Source: Trachelipus rathkii (lineage: Eukaryota; Arthropoda; Malacostraca; Isopoda; Trachelipodidae). From it: 50,185 bases of DNA. Of this stretch, positions 36,201 to 48,549 are shown one piece after another (position 1 is the stretch's first letter; each line of letters begins with the position of its first letter). A program made the position numbers and the translations under genes. The notes under the pieces were generated by a model. The model made no database searches. It was not told the DNA's origin and worked only from the letters and a program-made list of their open reading frames with translations. The stretch lies in contig JABUQX010097332.1 in assembly GCA_015478945.1 (NCBI GenBank), positions 1-50,185 of the forward strand, in the 5' to 3' direction.

Positions 36201-38160
36201 AAATTATTTACAAACATGAGTGATCGTTTGCAGAGTGCATTGTCAGTATAAGAATTGGATATCTTCCACTGTTTGTTATGAGTTAATATTTTGTATAATA
36301 CATCCATTGCGAGAGGAATGTATAAAAATTGTTGAAGAGCCGTTGGATCAGAGGAAGTGAGTAGCACAGTGCCCACAAGACTCTTATTTCATTTTGCTCA
36401 GTAAAGTATGAATAATGGCTGATATCTTCATGTTTTATGTGGCGTGAACTTTATCTCCTGCTCTTAAGGTAACATGTGTTAGACCGACGAGTCCACTTCA
36501 GAGATGAGATTTTTTTTCTTATCTCTTTTCAAAAAGATTTTTGAACTACAAATGAGGTGTTATTTACAAGGTCATTTGCGGGCTAGTGATGCACGAAGTA
36601 GCCAAATGACTTCCTTGAGTATGAGAGTACTAGCAATTAAAGTGTGTTGTTGCGATATGGCAACAACACACAACTTCTCTCCTCATATGTGTGAATGCGA
36701 ATATCAAAGTAACTATTTGCATGGTGTAGTTTCCATACAGGCAATAACAGGTTTTGACATTGTTTAAATATTTAAGTGGTACTGGATCAATGTATATTGA
36801 GAAAAGTGGGAGCGGACCCGGTCTTTTGTTCTAGTCTAGAAGTAATTATGGTAATATGTTAGATAGACTGGAGTCAAGTAGAGTTTACTGGCTGCTTGTA
36901 CACAATCTGTATAATGTCATAATTCCTGAATAATGTAAAATACGGTGATGCTCATAGATTGGTAAGATGAGAGTGCTATGTGTGTCTGATATATGCTTCC
37001 TTACATTATCTGTGAGAATATAGTTAGTGTCTACTCTGTGGTCGAGTTGAATTAATTAAGATAGTGACCATCCCATCGAATTGGTGTTGCTTGATGGGAT
37101 AATTAATATTATTTATTATACGTCACTATATGTTTCAGATTTATCAAGGCGAGTCATTAATTAAAAGTATCAATTTAAAAGAAGATAATTCTTGGAAAAG
37201 GGAGATCTTTAATCTTGAGTTAGAGGAAATATAATTTTTAGGTATTATTTAATTCGATGCATCAAGCTTGCATTAGATCCGAATGAGACTTGGACTGTAA
37301 TGCTATTGACATGGTTTATGAAGCAGGTACATGTGAAGTAAACATTTCTCAGTGCTTAAGAGCAATGAGAGTGAAGAGACAATACACTTTTTGTATGATG
37401 CTTGTGGGTGCAGATTAGAGCGAGTAAAGAGGAGTTGAAAACATCTGAAGGTAGCGATTTTCTCTCAGTTGCTCCAAAACCTGAATAGCAAGTCCGTACG
37501 AGCGAGATGGCAGATATTTATTGTTCACCTCGACATCCCCACTTACGATGTGTCGACAGGGATCCAGCAAATACAATGCATCATGTATAGAGCAAGGTAC
37601 TGTGGTAAACAATCAAATGACATTAGACGTATCACGAATATGGCCAGAAAATGATACTAGTTCCTGGAGTTTTCAAGCTATCTGAAATACCAGTATACGA
37701 TGTAAATACTGTAGCTAATAGCCGTAAAAGATGCGAAACGCTTGCAATCAGTGTTTGGCTTTTGTGATAATTAATGAATTCAGGGAAGAACTGATTAATT
37801 ATAAAAATCATGTTTACGGCACGCACACTTTGCGGACAATATCTAGTCTTATTGTGAAAAACCTCATTCATAATCTCACAAGGTGATCGAGAACTAAAAC
37901 CATGTAATAGTGTATTTTGTGCAAGGATGCCTCACTAATATCCCCAAGCACAGCATGCGGAGAGCCGTTTCAACAGAGAAGTTCTGTGGCTATAAGAATG
38001 TCTTGGACTGAGATTCCGATCCGATTCCGGATATATCTCTGAAAAATTAGGCCAGATTCCTTGCCGATTACCAGATGGGGCCATTGCCGTATATTAATGG
38101 CGCTGTCCGCGACTCTACTGTATATTATCCAACTTTATTTTAAGGTGCGCCGACTGCTAT
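33250..38160 (-). mobile_element. hAT transposon, copy B (ends supported, middle unclear)
   Basis: The outer end at 38,005-38,090 carries GATTCCGATCCGATTCCGG, the complement of the ATCGGAATCG subterminal repeats of copy A. Further in, GAATTCAGG followed by GAAGAACTGA (about 37,777-37,796) is the reverse complement of sequence at about 23,180-23,200, with flanking landmarks in order. The other end at about 33,270-33,310 has ATTCCGAT and GATTGCCGATTTTAC, resembling copy A near 25,740-25,800. Between 33.4 and 37.4 kb I could not match copy A, and the triplicated segment was not found. The frames at 35,892-36,137 and 36,504-36,767 have no recognisable domain. Confidence 0.5.
36642..36671. repeat. 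Perfect 12-bp hairpin
   Basis: GTGTGTTGTTGC (36,642-36,653), a 6-base loop GATATG, then GCAACAACACAC (36,660-36,671). It has no T-run after it and no gene next to it. A perfect palindrome inside an otherwise noisy block stands out, but no function can be read from it. Confidence 0.7.
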
Positions 38161-38689
38161 ATCCCTTTTCTACGAATTGATTATACCAGTATTAAAACCG
38201 GCCACCGTACTTACGCTCAATGCTTGTTTAGGAGAATATAAATTATGGCATAGAAAGCAGCAAAAAAAGGGCAAATTAAAAGATAGAAGAGAAAACAGAA
38301 GACTCATGTTAATTATATATTACTTCAGATGAATAAACCTTTTTTTCAGGTAGGATAATTTTTTTCCAAACATTCAGTCAATCCCATAGATATAAAATTA
38401 TTTATATTCCACTCATTTTAGCCTAATAGTGAGTTGCTGTTATACATCAACTAAATTAAGTAATAATGAAATATTATAATAATAATAAATAATTAATTAT
38501 AGATTAATATTATAATATATATATATATATATATATATTATTAATATATAAAAATATATATGTTTCATTTATAAAAATAATAATTACATCCATTATTAAA
38601 ATTATTAGTAATATAATTAATAGTTGACATAATAAATGTTTCTTATATCACAATAGATAAAGGGATTTTATATAAGCATAATTATGAAT
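38161..38689. other. Unassigned inverted-repeat sequence with short (TA)n
   Basis: 38,300-38,460 aligns in mirror with 22,790-22,935 (CCTTTTTTTC, TTTTTTTCCAAAC and CCTAATAG in the same order). (TA)n lies at 38,513-38,560. No gene. Confidence 0.6.
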
Positions 38690-39010
38690 ATATTATACCA
38701 TTTATGAGTCCCATAAACCGGTGAAGCTCCAATAGAAGTGATGTATTATATTACTCCAAAGAATAGAGTAGTAATAATTTATATACCTCTGTTATTTATA
38801 AACAAACTAATAATGAGATCCAAGGTATTTAATTATGAAACGTCTGAGAGGTTTATAAACTTACCTCAGTATATATAATGGAGTGTACTCTAGAGTAGTA
38901 AGTTTTTGTGAGAGATATAAAATTATTATCCACATCTATCTCATCTTTCTAATGGTATAAGTAGATAACTAGAATTATTAAAGTCATAACTGAACCCTTA
39001 CTCTATTTTT
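38690..39010 (+). repeat. 220-bp dispersed domain, copy 3 (noisy, extra to the mirror)
   Basis: Landmarks TATACCTCTG, TTTATAAACAAAC, ATTATGAAACGTC, GGTTTATAAACTTACCTCAG and GAATTATTAAAGTCATAACT occur in the order of copy 2 and in the same orientation, spread over about 310 bp by insertions. The left arm has no equivalent at the mirrored position, so this copy is either a real extra insertion or a duplication in the assembly. Confidence 0.6.
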
Positions 39011-39330
39011 TATTAATATAGAGAAGAGAGAGAGAAGTATGAGAAAGTATGCAGATGAGAATCTCACTAAACTATTAGGAGCTTGTAGTTAGTTCAGATA
39101 GAGTATATACCGAATTAGGCACAAGCTCGATAGTGCGACTCGATATTTGCACTTAACGATAAGTTCATACTCTCCAAGAATACAGAAATGGCTAAGAATA
39201 GCCTAGTAGAAAGCTGTATATATCATTACAAGGTTTATGTGGTAGGATGATCTATCCATTCTTACCTCTTTGGAGTGGCCCAGCTGCTAGTGTAATGAAA
39301 TTTTGCAAAGTTTTTTAAATAGGCACAGGC
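39011..39330. other. Unassigned, no gene
   Basis: Non-repetitive AT-rich sequence between two oppositely oriented copies of the 220-bp domain. Nothing recognised. Confidence 0.5.
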
Positions 39331-39535
39331 TTAGTGACTTATTAGATAATCGTCTCTTCAATTAGAGAGGCAGGCATCGTGGAACATTTCTCAAAAACTC
39401 CATCGAGACACTTATGCCTGAAGGTAAGTTTAAACCCCGGACTATTCCAATAACTGGAAGTCTTATGTGTTTAAAAGCCAGAGAATAATAATCACCTCTT
39501 GGGAAATAATGCCTCTTTGCTCCCGGTAGCGGACA
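39331..39535 (-). repeat. 220-bp dispersed domain, copy 4
   Basis: Reverse complement of copy 2 with few differences: CCAATAACTGGAAGTCTTAT, AATAATAATCACCTCTTGGG and TTTGCTCCCGGTAGCGGACA read toward the (TA)n tract. It forms the mirror pair with 22,131-22,350. Confidence 0.75.
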
Positions 39536-39629
39536 TGATATATATAATATATATATAGTATATAATATATATATATATAATATATATATATAATATATAT
39601 ATATAATATATATATATATATAGTATATA

Positions 39630-39693
<64 letters not shown>

Positions 39694-39720
39694 TATAGTA
39701 TATATATATATATATATGAG
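39536..39720. repeat. (TA)n microsatellite
   Basis: About 185 bp of TA with a few AG steps, between copy 4 of the domain and the LINE 3' end. Confidence 0.93.
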
Positions 39721-39724
39721 TATA

Positions 39725-42700
39725 TTTCTTTCTTCTTTCTTTATCTGCCTTCTATTTCCCAAGAATGGGAGTAAAGGTGCGTAACGAGCATCGGAAAGAA
39801 AAGCAGTAGGGAGAAACATGACATAAGTGGAAAAGAAAGCCCAGCCTTACCGCCCCCTCAGCCTACCATTAATTAGTGAGAAACTCATCCAGTCAGCCAA
39901 ATCCACGTAAAGCTTCATGGCGACAAGCGATGGACCCTGCACATATGTAGATCGTCAAGTAAGGGTTCCATTTATTGTCCCAGGTGGGCCACAACCGATA
40001 CCCCCTCACAACCCCCGCCATTCACTCCTGTTATACACCTTTCTTCTCGCCTCTACCCAAACTCAGATTTCTCTCCTTCAAACATTCGTTTACTGACCTA
40101 ATCCACTTTTCTTCGATCTCCCAGGCGGTCGGTTCCCAACACACTCCCACTATACATCCGCTTTTAACCAACCGACTATCATTTCATCCTTCCATATGAC
40201 CAAACCATCTCAACATTACTTTCATTTATTCTCTCATTTTACCCCTTTCTTTCCACACCACACCTCACTCTAAAACGTTCATTTCCTCATTTTATTCAAT
40301 TCTTCTCACACCTAGCACACCCCAAGATTGTCCATTGAACACATTGAACTTTAATCTATATTTCTTATTCCAGACCATAGGTCTCACTATAGTATACAAT
40401 AACACAGGTAACAACATACTCGCCATGTAAGACCCTAGGCACACTCAAGAACTTGGTCCCTTTACATTCACAAACGATTTAATGCCACCCAGCCACCTCC
40501 TGCCATGTTCACAAACTTTCCTACTTACACTCATGCATTTCGTCCGTTTCACCTTCTCATCCCAACATATACCCTAAATATGTAAACTCAGACACTTGTT
40601 CCCTAGCTGCTCACCCATCTAAACATAACTTTCACACTGAGGAGTGTCCTCACTCACAACCATAACCTTACTTCTTATCAAAATTTCTTTTCAAGCCCCT
40701 CCCTTTTACACACTCTGCCAAATTCTCTCTACCAATCCTCGCTCAAACTCTCTTCAGATTGCCACACAAAACCAATCAATCCGCATATAATAGGTAGGCA
40801 CCCTCCACTTTCTTCCATTTCTCCATCATTCTAACACATTTCCTGCCATCCCCACCTCAAAATTCTTTCATAACCCATCCAATTATACAAATTGGAATAA
40901 CCAAGGAGAACATAACACAACCCTGGTCTTTAACTCCGCTGTTAATCCAAACCAATCACCATGAACACGTTTATCTTCACACACGCTTCACTTTTCGTCA
41001 TACAGACTTTTTGACTCCATTCAGAAGCCTTACCACCAACACCATATATCACTACACCTGCCATAAACCTTCCCTATTTAACGCTATCATACGCCTGTTG
41101 CAAATCCATAAAACCTAAATACAATTTATTCTTCTTTCCTCATTTTCTCAATCATTTTGTTCAATGTAAAGATTTGAATCCACACATCCTCTACCACTCC
41201 TAAACGCACCTTGTTCTTCACCAATCAGTTCCTCAGTCACTCGACGCACTCTTTCGACCAAAATACCAGCATATACCTTCCCTACAACACTTAATAAAAA
41301 TACCCTATAAATTTCTACAGTTCCCCTTATCTCCTTACCCTTATATAAGGGTTACTATTACCGCTCCCTCCATCCTGAACTATACCCCTCTATTAAACGC
41401 TTGATTACACCAACTTCCAAATCCCAATCAATCACCATTCTCGCCTCCGTTTCTGATCATTTCACCAGTGAATATCATCTATAACTGCAGATTTACCATC
41501 TCTTCAACTTTTTCACTCTCCCATTACCTCCTCCCTTACTAATTAACCTCATCCCCAAAAATACCTATTCCTTCTTGCCACCATCAACCCACACACATTT
41601 TCACTATCACCTTATTCATTACTGTTAATATTGTGCAGATTTTGCGAAGTGTTCTTTCCACACTCCCCTCACATCCATTTCATCAGTTACAAAAGCACCA
41701 TCCCTATTCATTATTCTACCCAAAGCAGATTCCCCTTATTCTCTATTCGATCCATATTACAGACATACATCCAGAAGAGACTTCCTATTTCCCTTGATAA
41801 GTTCCCCATTCAACCATCCTTCCCAAAACTGTGTCATTACCATCTTGTTTCTCTAACGTTATACACACTTTAGATTTCTTTTTTCCTCCAATATATACTT
41901 CAAGCATCTATTCTTTTGAAAATTCATCATTAGCTTTTAGTACATTCAACAAGCTTCTTATTTACCTTTAACCGCTTTCATTACCTCTTCATTCCACCAT
42001 TCACTGTTAACATTTCTTACTTCCTACTTTCAGCACAACCACATACTTCCTTTGCACTACTAACAATTGCTTCTTTTCATTTGCCCCAGATTTGTTCAGT
42101 TTCAACTTTTCACATTCAACTGTGATTTACTAGCGAGCGCTCTACATACTTATCCTTATTATGTCTTGCTCACTTAACTTCTCACCTCTTAATGTTTAAC
42201 CTACTTCCTTCCTAATCACCTTCCTTTCCATCCAACCCCCAGCTAACTTAATTACATAGAACAACATATAGATCCGATAATCCCATTCCATAAACCCCTC
42301 ACTGAATTATAAACATTCCAACAACTACATTCCAACATTCTCCGTCTTCACAACACTTAAATCAATCATACTTTGACTTGATTACCATCTCTAACCTACA
42401 CCAACTCTAGTATATACTTATGGATACTCTGTGTTTAAAGAAAGTATTACTTACACAACACATACCTCCTCTTCAAGAAATCAATCACCTTCCCCCACCA
42501 TTTCTCATTTCTCCCGCCACCCCAAAACCACTGTTATACCATCCCTTTTTTGATCACCTACTCAACCATTTAGGGTCACCCAACATATTCAATCTGAAGC
42601 TCCTACTCACCCATCCAGAGCATCATCATTCAGATTATCCCCAAAAAATCGTACTTCTTTCAACGTTTCCCTCAGATGGACCTACGTTCACAACCACACA

Positions 42701-43170
42701 TTACCTTGACCCTTTTCAAACTTAATTTAACCATTAGAATTCTAGGACTCAACACTCGAAAGTCTACCATTAGCTTCGTTACCACAGGTCACATCATCAA
42801 AAAATTGCAAGACTCCTTCTCTTCATCTCTCATTTCATGCCCACACCAGCACACACCCCATTTCGCACCACACCACTCAATTTTCTTCGTTTCCTTTCAT
42901 CATTTGTTCTTCAGTCACAGCAGGCAAATCAAATTTGCCCTTTCTAAATACACTCCATCACCTCTCTCCTCTTCTTCTCTCAACATTTATTCCTCGACAT
43001 TCCATGTACCCAAACGACTATTCATAAATATTCGCCGAAAGATAGAAAGGGCCGTTTACGGCGATCACGGACCCTCTCCGAGGCCTGCATTAGCATTCCT
43101 GGCAAAAGAAAGATAGATGGTTGTAGGCAGCCAACCCAAACTAACTCACCCGTCCCCATCGAGTGACCGC
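39725..43170 (-). mobile_element. APE-type LINE retrotransposon, copy B
   Basis: Reverse-complement copy of 18,480-21,970 and essentially the same length, about 3.45 kb. The 3' UTR is at 39,725-39,900 (complement of CTTTCTTTTCCACTTATGTC at about 39,820-39,840). Reverse transcriptase runs through 40,100-41,600: on the minus strand LLYAD is readable near 40,780-40,795, one step further than in copy A. The endonuclease region lies around 42,350-42,700 and the 5' region ends near 43,170 with the complement of CTAATGCAGGC. Frame breaks fall at different places from those in copy A, and the frames at 42,420-42,725 and 42,676-43,116 are antisense shadows. Parts of this copy look cleaner than its partner. 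Confidence 0.83.
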
Positions 43171-43819
43171 TCCTAACACAGAGCAGCGAGCGAAGGGAAC
43201 AGAGCACGAGAGAGGAAGTGTGAGGGAGCAGAGAGTAGTTAGAGAGTCCAGTGATATGAGCACGCCGCACGCCCGACAATACCGAGCCTTGGGATTTCAT
43301 TGTGAATATGTAGATAGGTGTGAATTTACTGAAATAATACCTAAGTTTTGGTCTTCTAACAGTATTCAAAGTCTATAAGTTGTGTCCATATATTCAGTAT
43401 TAAAAGTGAGCAGGTCTAAAATTTATGCAATCTAATTATGATAAGTGATCTGAGATTAGCCGGAAAAAAATCATAATGATTTAAGTTCAAATAGAACCTC
43501 TACAGACATGATCTGTCAATCTCAATTTGTAAAAGGAAAAAAAGTGTTAGTGAGCTAAGGTAAAAGGATGTATGAAATAGACCGAGACTCTGAAAAATTG
43601 TGTATAAGAACCGCAATCGCCTAATAAATATTATGTTTAAATTGCGATGAAGGTGATATATATTTCAATTCCCGTATTTACCGTAGTTATGCCGAGTTGC
43701 GTTATACCTCTCCTCACCCTCTATATATATTTAATATTAATATTAATATATATTAATATTAATATATATATATAATATATATATTAATTTATATATATAT
43801 TAATATATATATATTATAG

Positions 43820-43879
<60 letters not shown>

Positions 43880-44489
43880 AATATAATATTAATTATAAAT
43901 ATATATATTATATATATATATAATAGTATATATTAATATAATATATATGGCCAGTAAAATTTTACATTAGCTGCGCCAGATATCTCGAGTAAAACATTAC
44001 GACTCGTACAGAAAACAATAACGAATATTTGGAATCAAGGTATGAAAATTAGAGTTACCATAGTCAGTTAGGGGGCTCGAGCCGACTCTTGCCATCTATG
44101 CGGTTTAGCCTTGGGGTATCCATTACTTTAAAAAAATATTATTATATTTTAAATATACCTAAATACTAAACTCAAAGTAAATGGGGGTTGGGATTGATTT
44201 CCAATTGTGTTTTTTTGTTAAGTTAATTAACCATAATATTTTATAAAAAGTATTGTGCCCCTCTTGTATTATCTATATTAGGACAATAATTTTTATAGCC
44301 TAATAATGATTATTTTTGTTTACATTTTCTGTTACTAATTTTCATATACGGCTGATTCTCAATAAATAATCTTACTGTTTCCGGTACGTAGTATACGTCA
44401 TAGTTTTTCGAGAGATATCTTGGCGCTACTTACTAAATTTAGTCTAATAATAATCCATCTGTCCTCTCAACAGCGGAACACAAACGAGA
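43171..44489. other. Unassigned sequence with a (TA)n tract
   Basis: 43,171-43,720 is a mix of GAGCGAG-rich and AT-rich sequence with no recognised element. 43,722-43,950 is (TA)n. 43,951-44,489 is AT-rich with no gene. The left arm has only about 215 bp of (TA)n between the domain and the LINE, so most of this 1.3 kb is extra on the right. Confidence 0.6.
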
Positions 44490-44720
44490 GATATTTCCAC
44501 AAAGAAGGTATCAATATATATATAAGCTTTGCTTTATTAACCAATCAAAAGACTTTATCATATTTTTTAGGTAGGAATATAGATCGTAAAGGTTTAATAA
44601 TAAATATATTATACTATCAAACTATAAGTATCTATTGCTTGTAATAGTTTTGAGGATATTTCCACACTACACGTCTTCCGAATGAATGAGTAACGTGATA
44701 TTAATTATTAAAGTTACACT
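44490..44720 (+). repeat. 220-bp dispersed domain, copy 5
   Basis: Mirror of copy 1: AAGAAGGT, ATAAGCTTTGC, AACCAATCAAAAGACTTT, AGTTTTGAGGATATTTCCAC and ATTATTAAAGTTACACTTA follow in order. A TA-rich insertion at about 44,600-44,625 and small insertions lengthen it. Confidence 0.65.
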
Positions 44721-45235
44721 TATAATACACCTCTATTTTCAAATGATATAAAATTATACAGATTATATATTTATAACTTAGGAACGGCCAGTGAGCCCAC
44801 ATTAAATCTTTCCATAAGTAATGTATTGAGTAGTTGATATTATATCCACTCTCTAAGTTTCAATTTAAGGTATATATATTATATCGATTTAACTAGAGTT
44901 TATGTTCATTGACCAATTATTAGATCTGAACTAGATCAAAAACGAAGCGTGGCGCAGATAATATAAGAAGAAAGTAGTATTTATGAACTTTAGGTAAAGA
45001 ATGAGTGACAATAGAGTAATATATATTGCCTAGAGCGATGTTCTCAAGGTTGGTGCGCCTTGACTAATAAATGTAAATGCTGTTTTGAAAAAAAACTAAT
45101 GTTCTGGAATGAGAGTTTTCAAGAGTTCTTACACCAAGTATTAGTTATGGCACAATAATGATATATATAAGTAAGATAACGTAGATTGAGCTATAGTATC
45201 ATTTAATACGATATTAGATAATAAGGGTAGAAATA
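44721..45235. other. Unassigned inverted-repeat sequence
   Basis: Mirror of 17,730-18,039 with insertions; GTTCTTACACCAAGTATTAG at about 45,125-45,144 is the clearest match. No gene. Confidence 0.6.
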
Positions 45236-45625
45236 GGAGCACTTCCTAGTACTATATAAGTAAGTGTAGTAAGTGACACTCGTCCTATATGAGCAAGTGA
45301 CCCGATAAAGGGTTACAAGGTCGAGTAATCATGTATATATATATATATATAGGTTAGAGTGAGAGAAATAATGTAAATCCATATTCTTATTATTAAATTC
45401 TAGCTCCGTCCCATCTCAAGCATAGCTATATAGTTAATTGTGATAATGATTAACCATTAGTATTAAGTGAGTGATGTTGGTCTTTGCTACTAATGGGAAA
45501 ACTTCCAGGCTTCCGAGATGGGCCGGGCCAACCAGGCGGATTTAGTCTGTTTAGTGATAGTAGGAGCGGGTGATGAAAATCCCCAAGTACTCCTACTTTC
45601 GGCAGGATGCGCCAGAGTATCTCGA
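45236..45625 (+). mobile_element. tRNA-derived SINE, noisy mirrored copy
   Basis: Same SINE as at 17,401-17,715, in the opposite orientation. GGAGCACTTCCTAG at 45,237-45,250 is the tRNA-like head, but both Pol III boxes are interrupted. The body is recognised by ATTCTAGCTCCGTCCCAT (45,397-45,414), TTTGCTACTAATGGGAAAAC (45,482-45,501) and GGGCCGGGCCAACCAG (45,521-45,536). A short (TA)n (45,333-45,351) sits within the head-body junction and is absent from the left copy. The T-run end and the target duplication are not readable here. Confidence 0.75.
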
Positions 45626-46339
45626 CGAAACCTGCGACTGGTACATAAGCGCTAGTGTGTGATACCCAGTAAGATGAGATATCTTAAGTGAAATCCCCTT
45701 TACCTGCGGTGAGTGAGAAAATATATTTTTTTAGAGTAATTCAATAAGGATGAGTATGAAACAAAAATGCATCTATGATGTACATACCAGGTGTATGCTA
45801 TCTTAAAAGTGATGAAAGACAAGCCAGCGAACCAACAGCAGGAGTATATTATGCTTGATTAAATTTATCATTGGGAGAGTTAGCTGTAACAAACCTCGCT
45901 ATATATTCGGAATGTTTTCTAAAAGTATTCAATATAGTACATTTATATCTTTGTAAAAGAATAAACGATGCCCATAAAGGTTAAAAAGGTTGGATATCGC
46001 TATATAGTATAAAATAAATTTTTATCTTTCAACCAGATAGACAAGGTGTGTAACCCCGTAGAAGGCCTATTGTGCGAAATACAAACTAATGAGAATAGTG
46101 CAAGGAGTCGGCTCGATCCCCCTACTAACATGGAGTTACTACATAATTAATATATCTTATTCCTTTGACTCTCCCAACAAAGTGATTTACTTACAATCTG
46201 TTTTTGTGGTTACGTATAGATCGTAGTTTCGAGAATTATTCGTGAGGTCAGCGTATTGCATAATGAGTAAAATTTGCATTGAACCCAATAGATAAATTAG
46301 ATAGTTAATTTTATGTGGAATATAGTTAGTATATAAATA
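45626..46339. other. Unassigned inverted-repeat sequence with a 45-bp identical block
   Basis: 45,950-45,994 is the exact reverse complement of 17,235-17,279. The surrounding sequence aligns only loosely with 17,042-17,386. No gene. Confidence 0.7.
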
Positions 46340-46452
46340 TTAAATAATTATAAATTAAATTAATAATAATAATAATAATTTATTATAATTAAATTAAATA
46401 TAAATTAATAATAATTAAATAATATAATAATAATAATAATTATAAATTAATA

Positions 46453-46487
<35 letters not shown>

Positions 46488-46500
46488 TGATAATAATATA
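46340..46500. repeat. (AAT)n microsatellite, interrupted
   Basis: AAT/TAAT repeats, the complement of the (ATT)n at 16,885-17,041 in the left arm, with more interruptions. Confidence 0.88.
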
Positions 46501-46860
46501 ATATTGTTATAATAATTATAGTGATAGTAATCGTTAAATTATAATAATGATAATTAAATTAAGTAAATAATGTGATTTTATTTAATAATTTTATGATATA
46601 ATGTGAAATAAGTTAAATTATTTTTATTTATTGTTTTTGGTATGTTAATAACTATTATATATTATATGAAAAGTGTTGAGCACTCGCCCAAATACAAATA
46701 GCAGCGCGGTCCCAGTAGTTTCGCCTAACATATTATCGAAAAATAAAATAGCGTTATGGTATTATAAAGAAAAATTGTGCTACTTACTTATTCTCCTCCT
46801 TCTGGGCCTTGGCTTCTTCCTCTGCTTCCCGGAAACCCGGTATAATATGATAGTATTAAA
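46501..46860. other. Outer end of the right arm
   Basis: TTTTTGGTATGTTAATA (about 46,633-46,650) and AAAAGTGTTGAGCACTCGCC (46,670-46,689) pair with 16,790-16,830. CTTGGCTTCTTCC (46,808-46,820) pairs with about 16,708-16,722. Matching is lost beyond about 46,860. The 68-codon frame at 46,673-46,879 is not preserved in the left arm. Confidence 0.7.
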
Positions 46861-47084
46861 TCCTTTTCACTCCCTTTAATTATATGATTGATTAAGAAGC
46901 CTTAACTTGTCTCGTTGTGAGATAGAAATTTATCTGATTTTCCCTAATGTCCATCAAGTGAATTTTGACTTACTAAATTCCAATTTCAGACTTTGTTTGT
47001 AAAAAATGAAGGTATTATTTCAGTAAAATAATTCCATCCATCCGGTTTACGAATATAGATGATAAAGTAACAAACCCAGAAGCC
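46861..47084. other. Unassigned, no gene
   Basis: Non-repetitive AT-rich sequence just outside the inverted repeat. It does not resemble the rDNA spacer that flanks the other arm. Confidence 0.6.
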
Positions 47085-47400
47085 GCTCCTCTCTCTCTCC
47101 TCTCTCTCTCTTCTCTCTCTTCATCTCCTCTCATCTCTATAATAATCTTATATAAATACTCTCTCTCTATCTATCTACTATTCTTACTCGTCTCTCTCCT
47201 CTACTTCTTATATATCCGGGTCTCGCCGATCCTCCTCTCTCTCTATCATCTCTTCTCACTCTCTTACTCTCTCTCTCTCATCATCCTACTCATCTCTCTC
47301 TTCTCTCTCTCGTCTCTCTCTTCTCTCTCTCTCTCTCTAACATATCTCATATCTACTCGTCTACTCTCTATTTACTTCTCTCTCTCTCTCTTCTCTTACA
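47085..47400. repeat. (CT)n microsatellite, interrupted
   Basis: About 315 bp dominated by CTCTCT with TC, CAT and TAT interruptions; purely pyrimidine over long runs. Confidence 0.93.
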
Positions 47401-47424
47401 TCTACAATAATTAATGTATTCTAG

Positions 47425-47745
47425 TAGTATAGATATATATCTATAATATTATATAATATATTAATATACTATATATATATATAACTAATATATAATAAAT
47501 AAATAACTATTAATATATATATATATTACATATCAATATATAATATATATAGATATATTATATTATATATTAATATACTTTATATATATATATATATTAA
47601 TTAATATATCATAAATATATATATATAATATATAATATAATATATATTAATAATATTATATATAAATATATATATAAATATATCATATATATAATATAAT
47701 TAGTATATATATACCTATATTATACTTATAATTATATATTAGAGT
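47425..47745. repeat. (TA)n microsatellite
   Basis: TA/TAA repeats following the (CT)n tract, the same CT-then-TA order seen at 22,532-22,790. Confidence 0.9.
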
Positions 47746-48549
47746 AACAATAGGTTACTTAAGCGCACCACTAACCGATATAACGGTATGTGAGGTGTAA
47801 AATGAAGTTATTAAAATGAGCTCCTGGATTCAAGAAAAATACTTTTAATATCACACGGTTAGTACGAATCTATGATATCAGAGCATCGAGCGTGGTGAGA
47901 GAGAGCCCATATATTTATATAAGTGTGACACTATACACAACCATTAACACGAGATCTAAACTGATTTATAGCTCTATGAATAATATTGCGCATTGACTTC
48001 TTCAACAATTCGCCTTAGCTCTGGTAGGTAGCTGATGAGTAATGCGCAGGACATGAGCATATAACGTTGATCAAGAAACAGCTAAACGCTATGCATATCA
48101 TGCAATATCAGACAATATCGCACCATCATGCCCAGAAAATGCTGAGCAGAATAGGGTGTTTGAGAACCACCTGCTCTCAACACGGACATGAGCATATATT
48201 GGAACCAGTAAGCGAACACAACCAAAGGCGTGCTTTGGGTGTTTTACGCTTCAATTATGCAGAATATGTATGGTTTTTCAGAATAAAATGTCGCTACTGC
48301 TACGCCAACCTAGCCGATAATTGAGTCGTAACTCCTCACTTTCCATAATCTCATTCTGATACTAAAATTGAGATAAAAATTGTGCCGTCTAAGTAATGTG
48401 AGAAACAATGAGTACTAAAAGTGAGCACATACTAACTCATACGATGACACAAGCCACACATACGCCACAATTATATTCCACAAACTATCGATTGAATTAC
48501 TCTCTCAATATAATGATTCTCTTTCTCATAATTATTCGATTTCTGACTT
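47746..48549. other. Unassigned, no gene
   Basis: Non-repetitive sequence of moderate AT content. The 85-codon frame at 48,067-48,324 (His- and Cys-containing) has no recognised domain and no neighbour that supports it. Confidence 0.5.

Larger units (their letters stand above)
28600..46860 (-). repeat. Right arm of the giant inverted repeat, longer and noisier
   Basis: Mirror copy of 16,640-28,590. It is about 18 kb, against 12 kb on the left. Aligned segments often contain extra bases every few positions; for example the (TA)n-flanking domain at 44,490-44,720 and the SINE body at 45,236-45,625 are longer than their left partners. The LINE at 39,725-43,170 has the same length as its partner. 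The interval 31,500-37,500 could not be aligned by eye apart from weak ends, so the pairing is continuous in order but not shown at every base. Confidence 0.8.

Noticed and set aside
33577..36767. Small frames in the right-arm middle
   Set aside because: No domain, no counterpart in the left arm, and the block is too noisy for frames of 60-90 codons to be meaningful.
46673..46879. 68-codon frame with a hydrophobic segment
   Set aside because: The mirrored sequence at 16,660-16,800 does not keep it, and it straddles the end of the inverted repeat.
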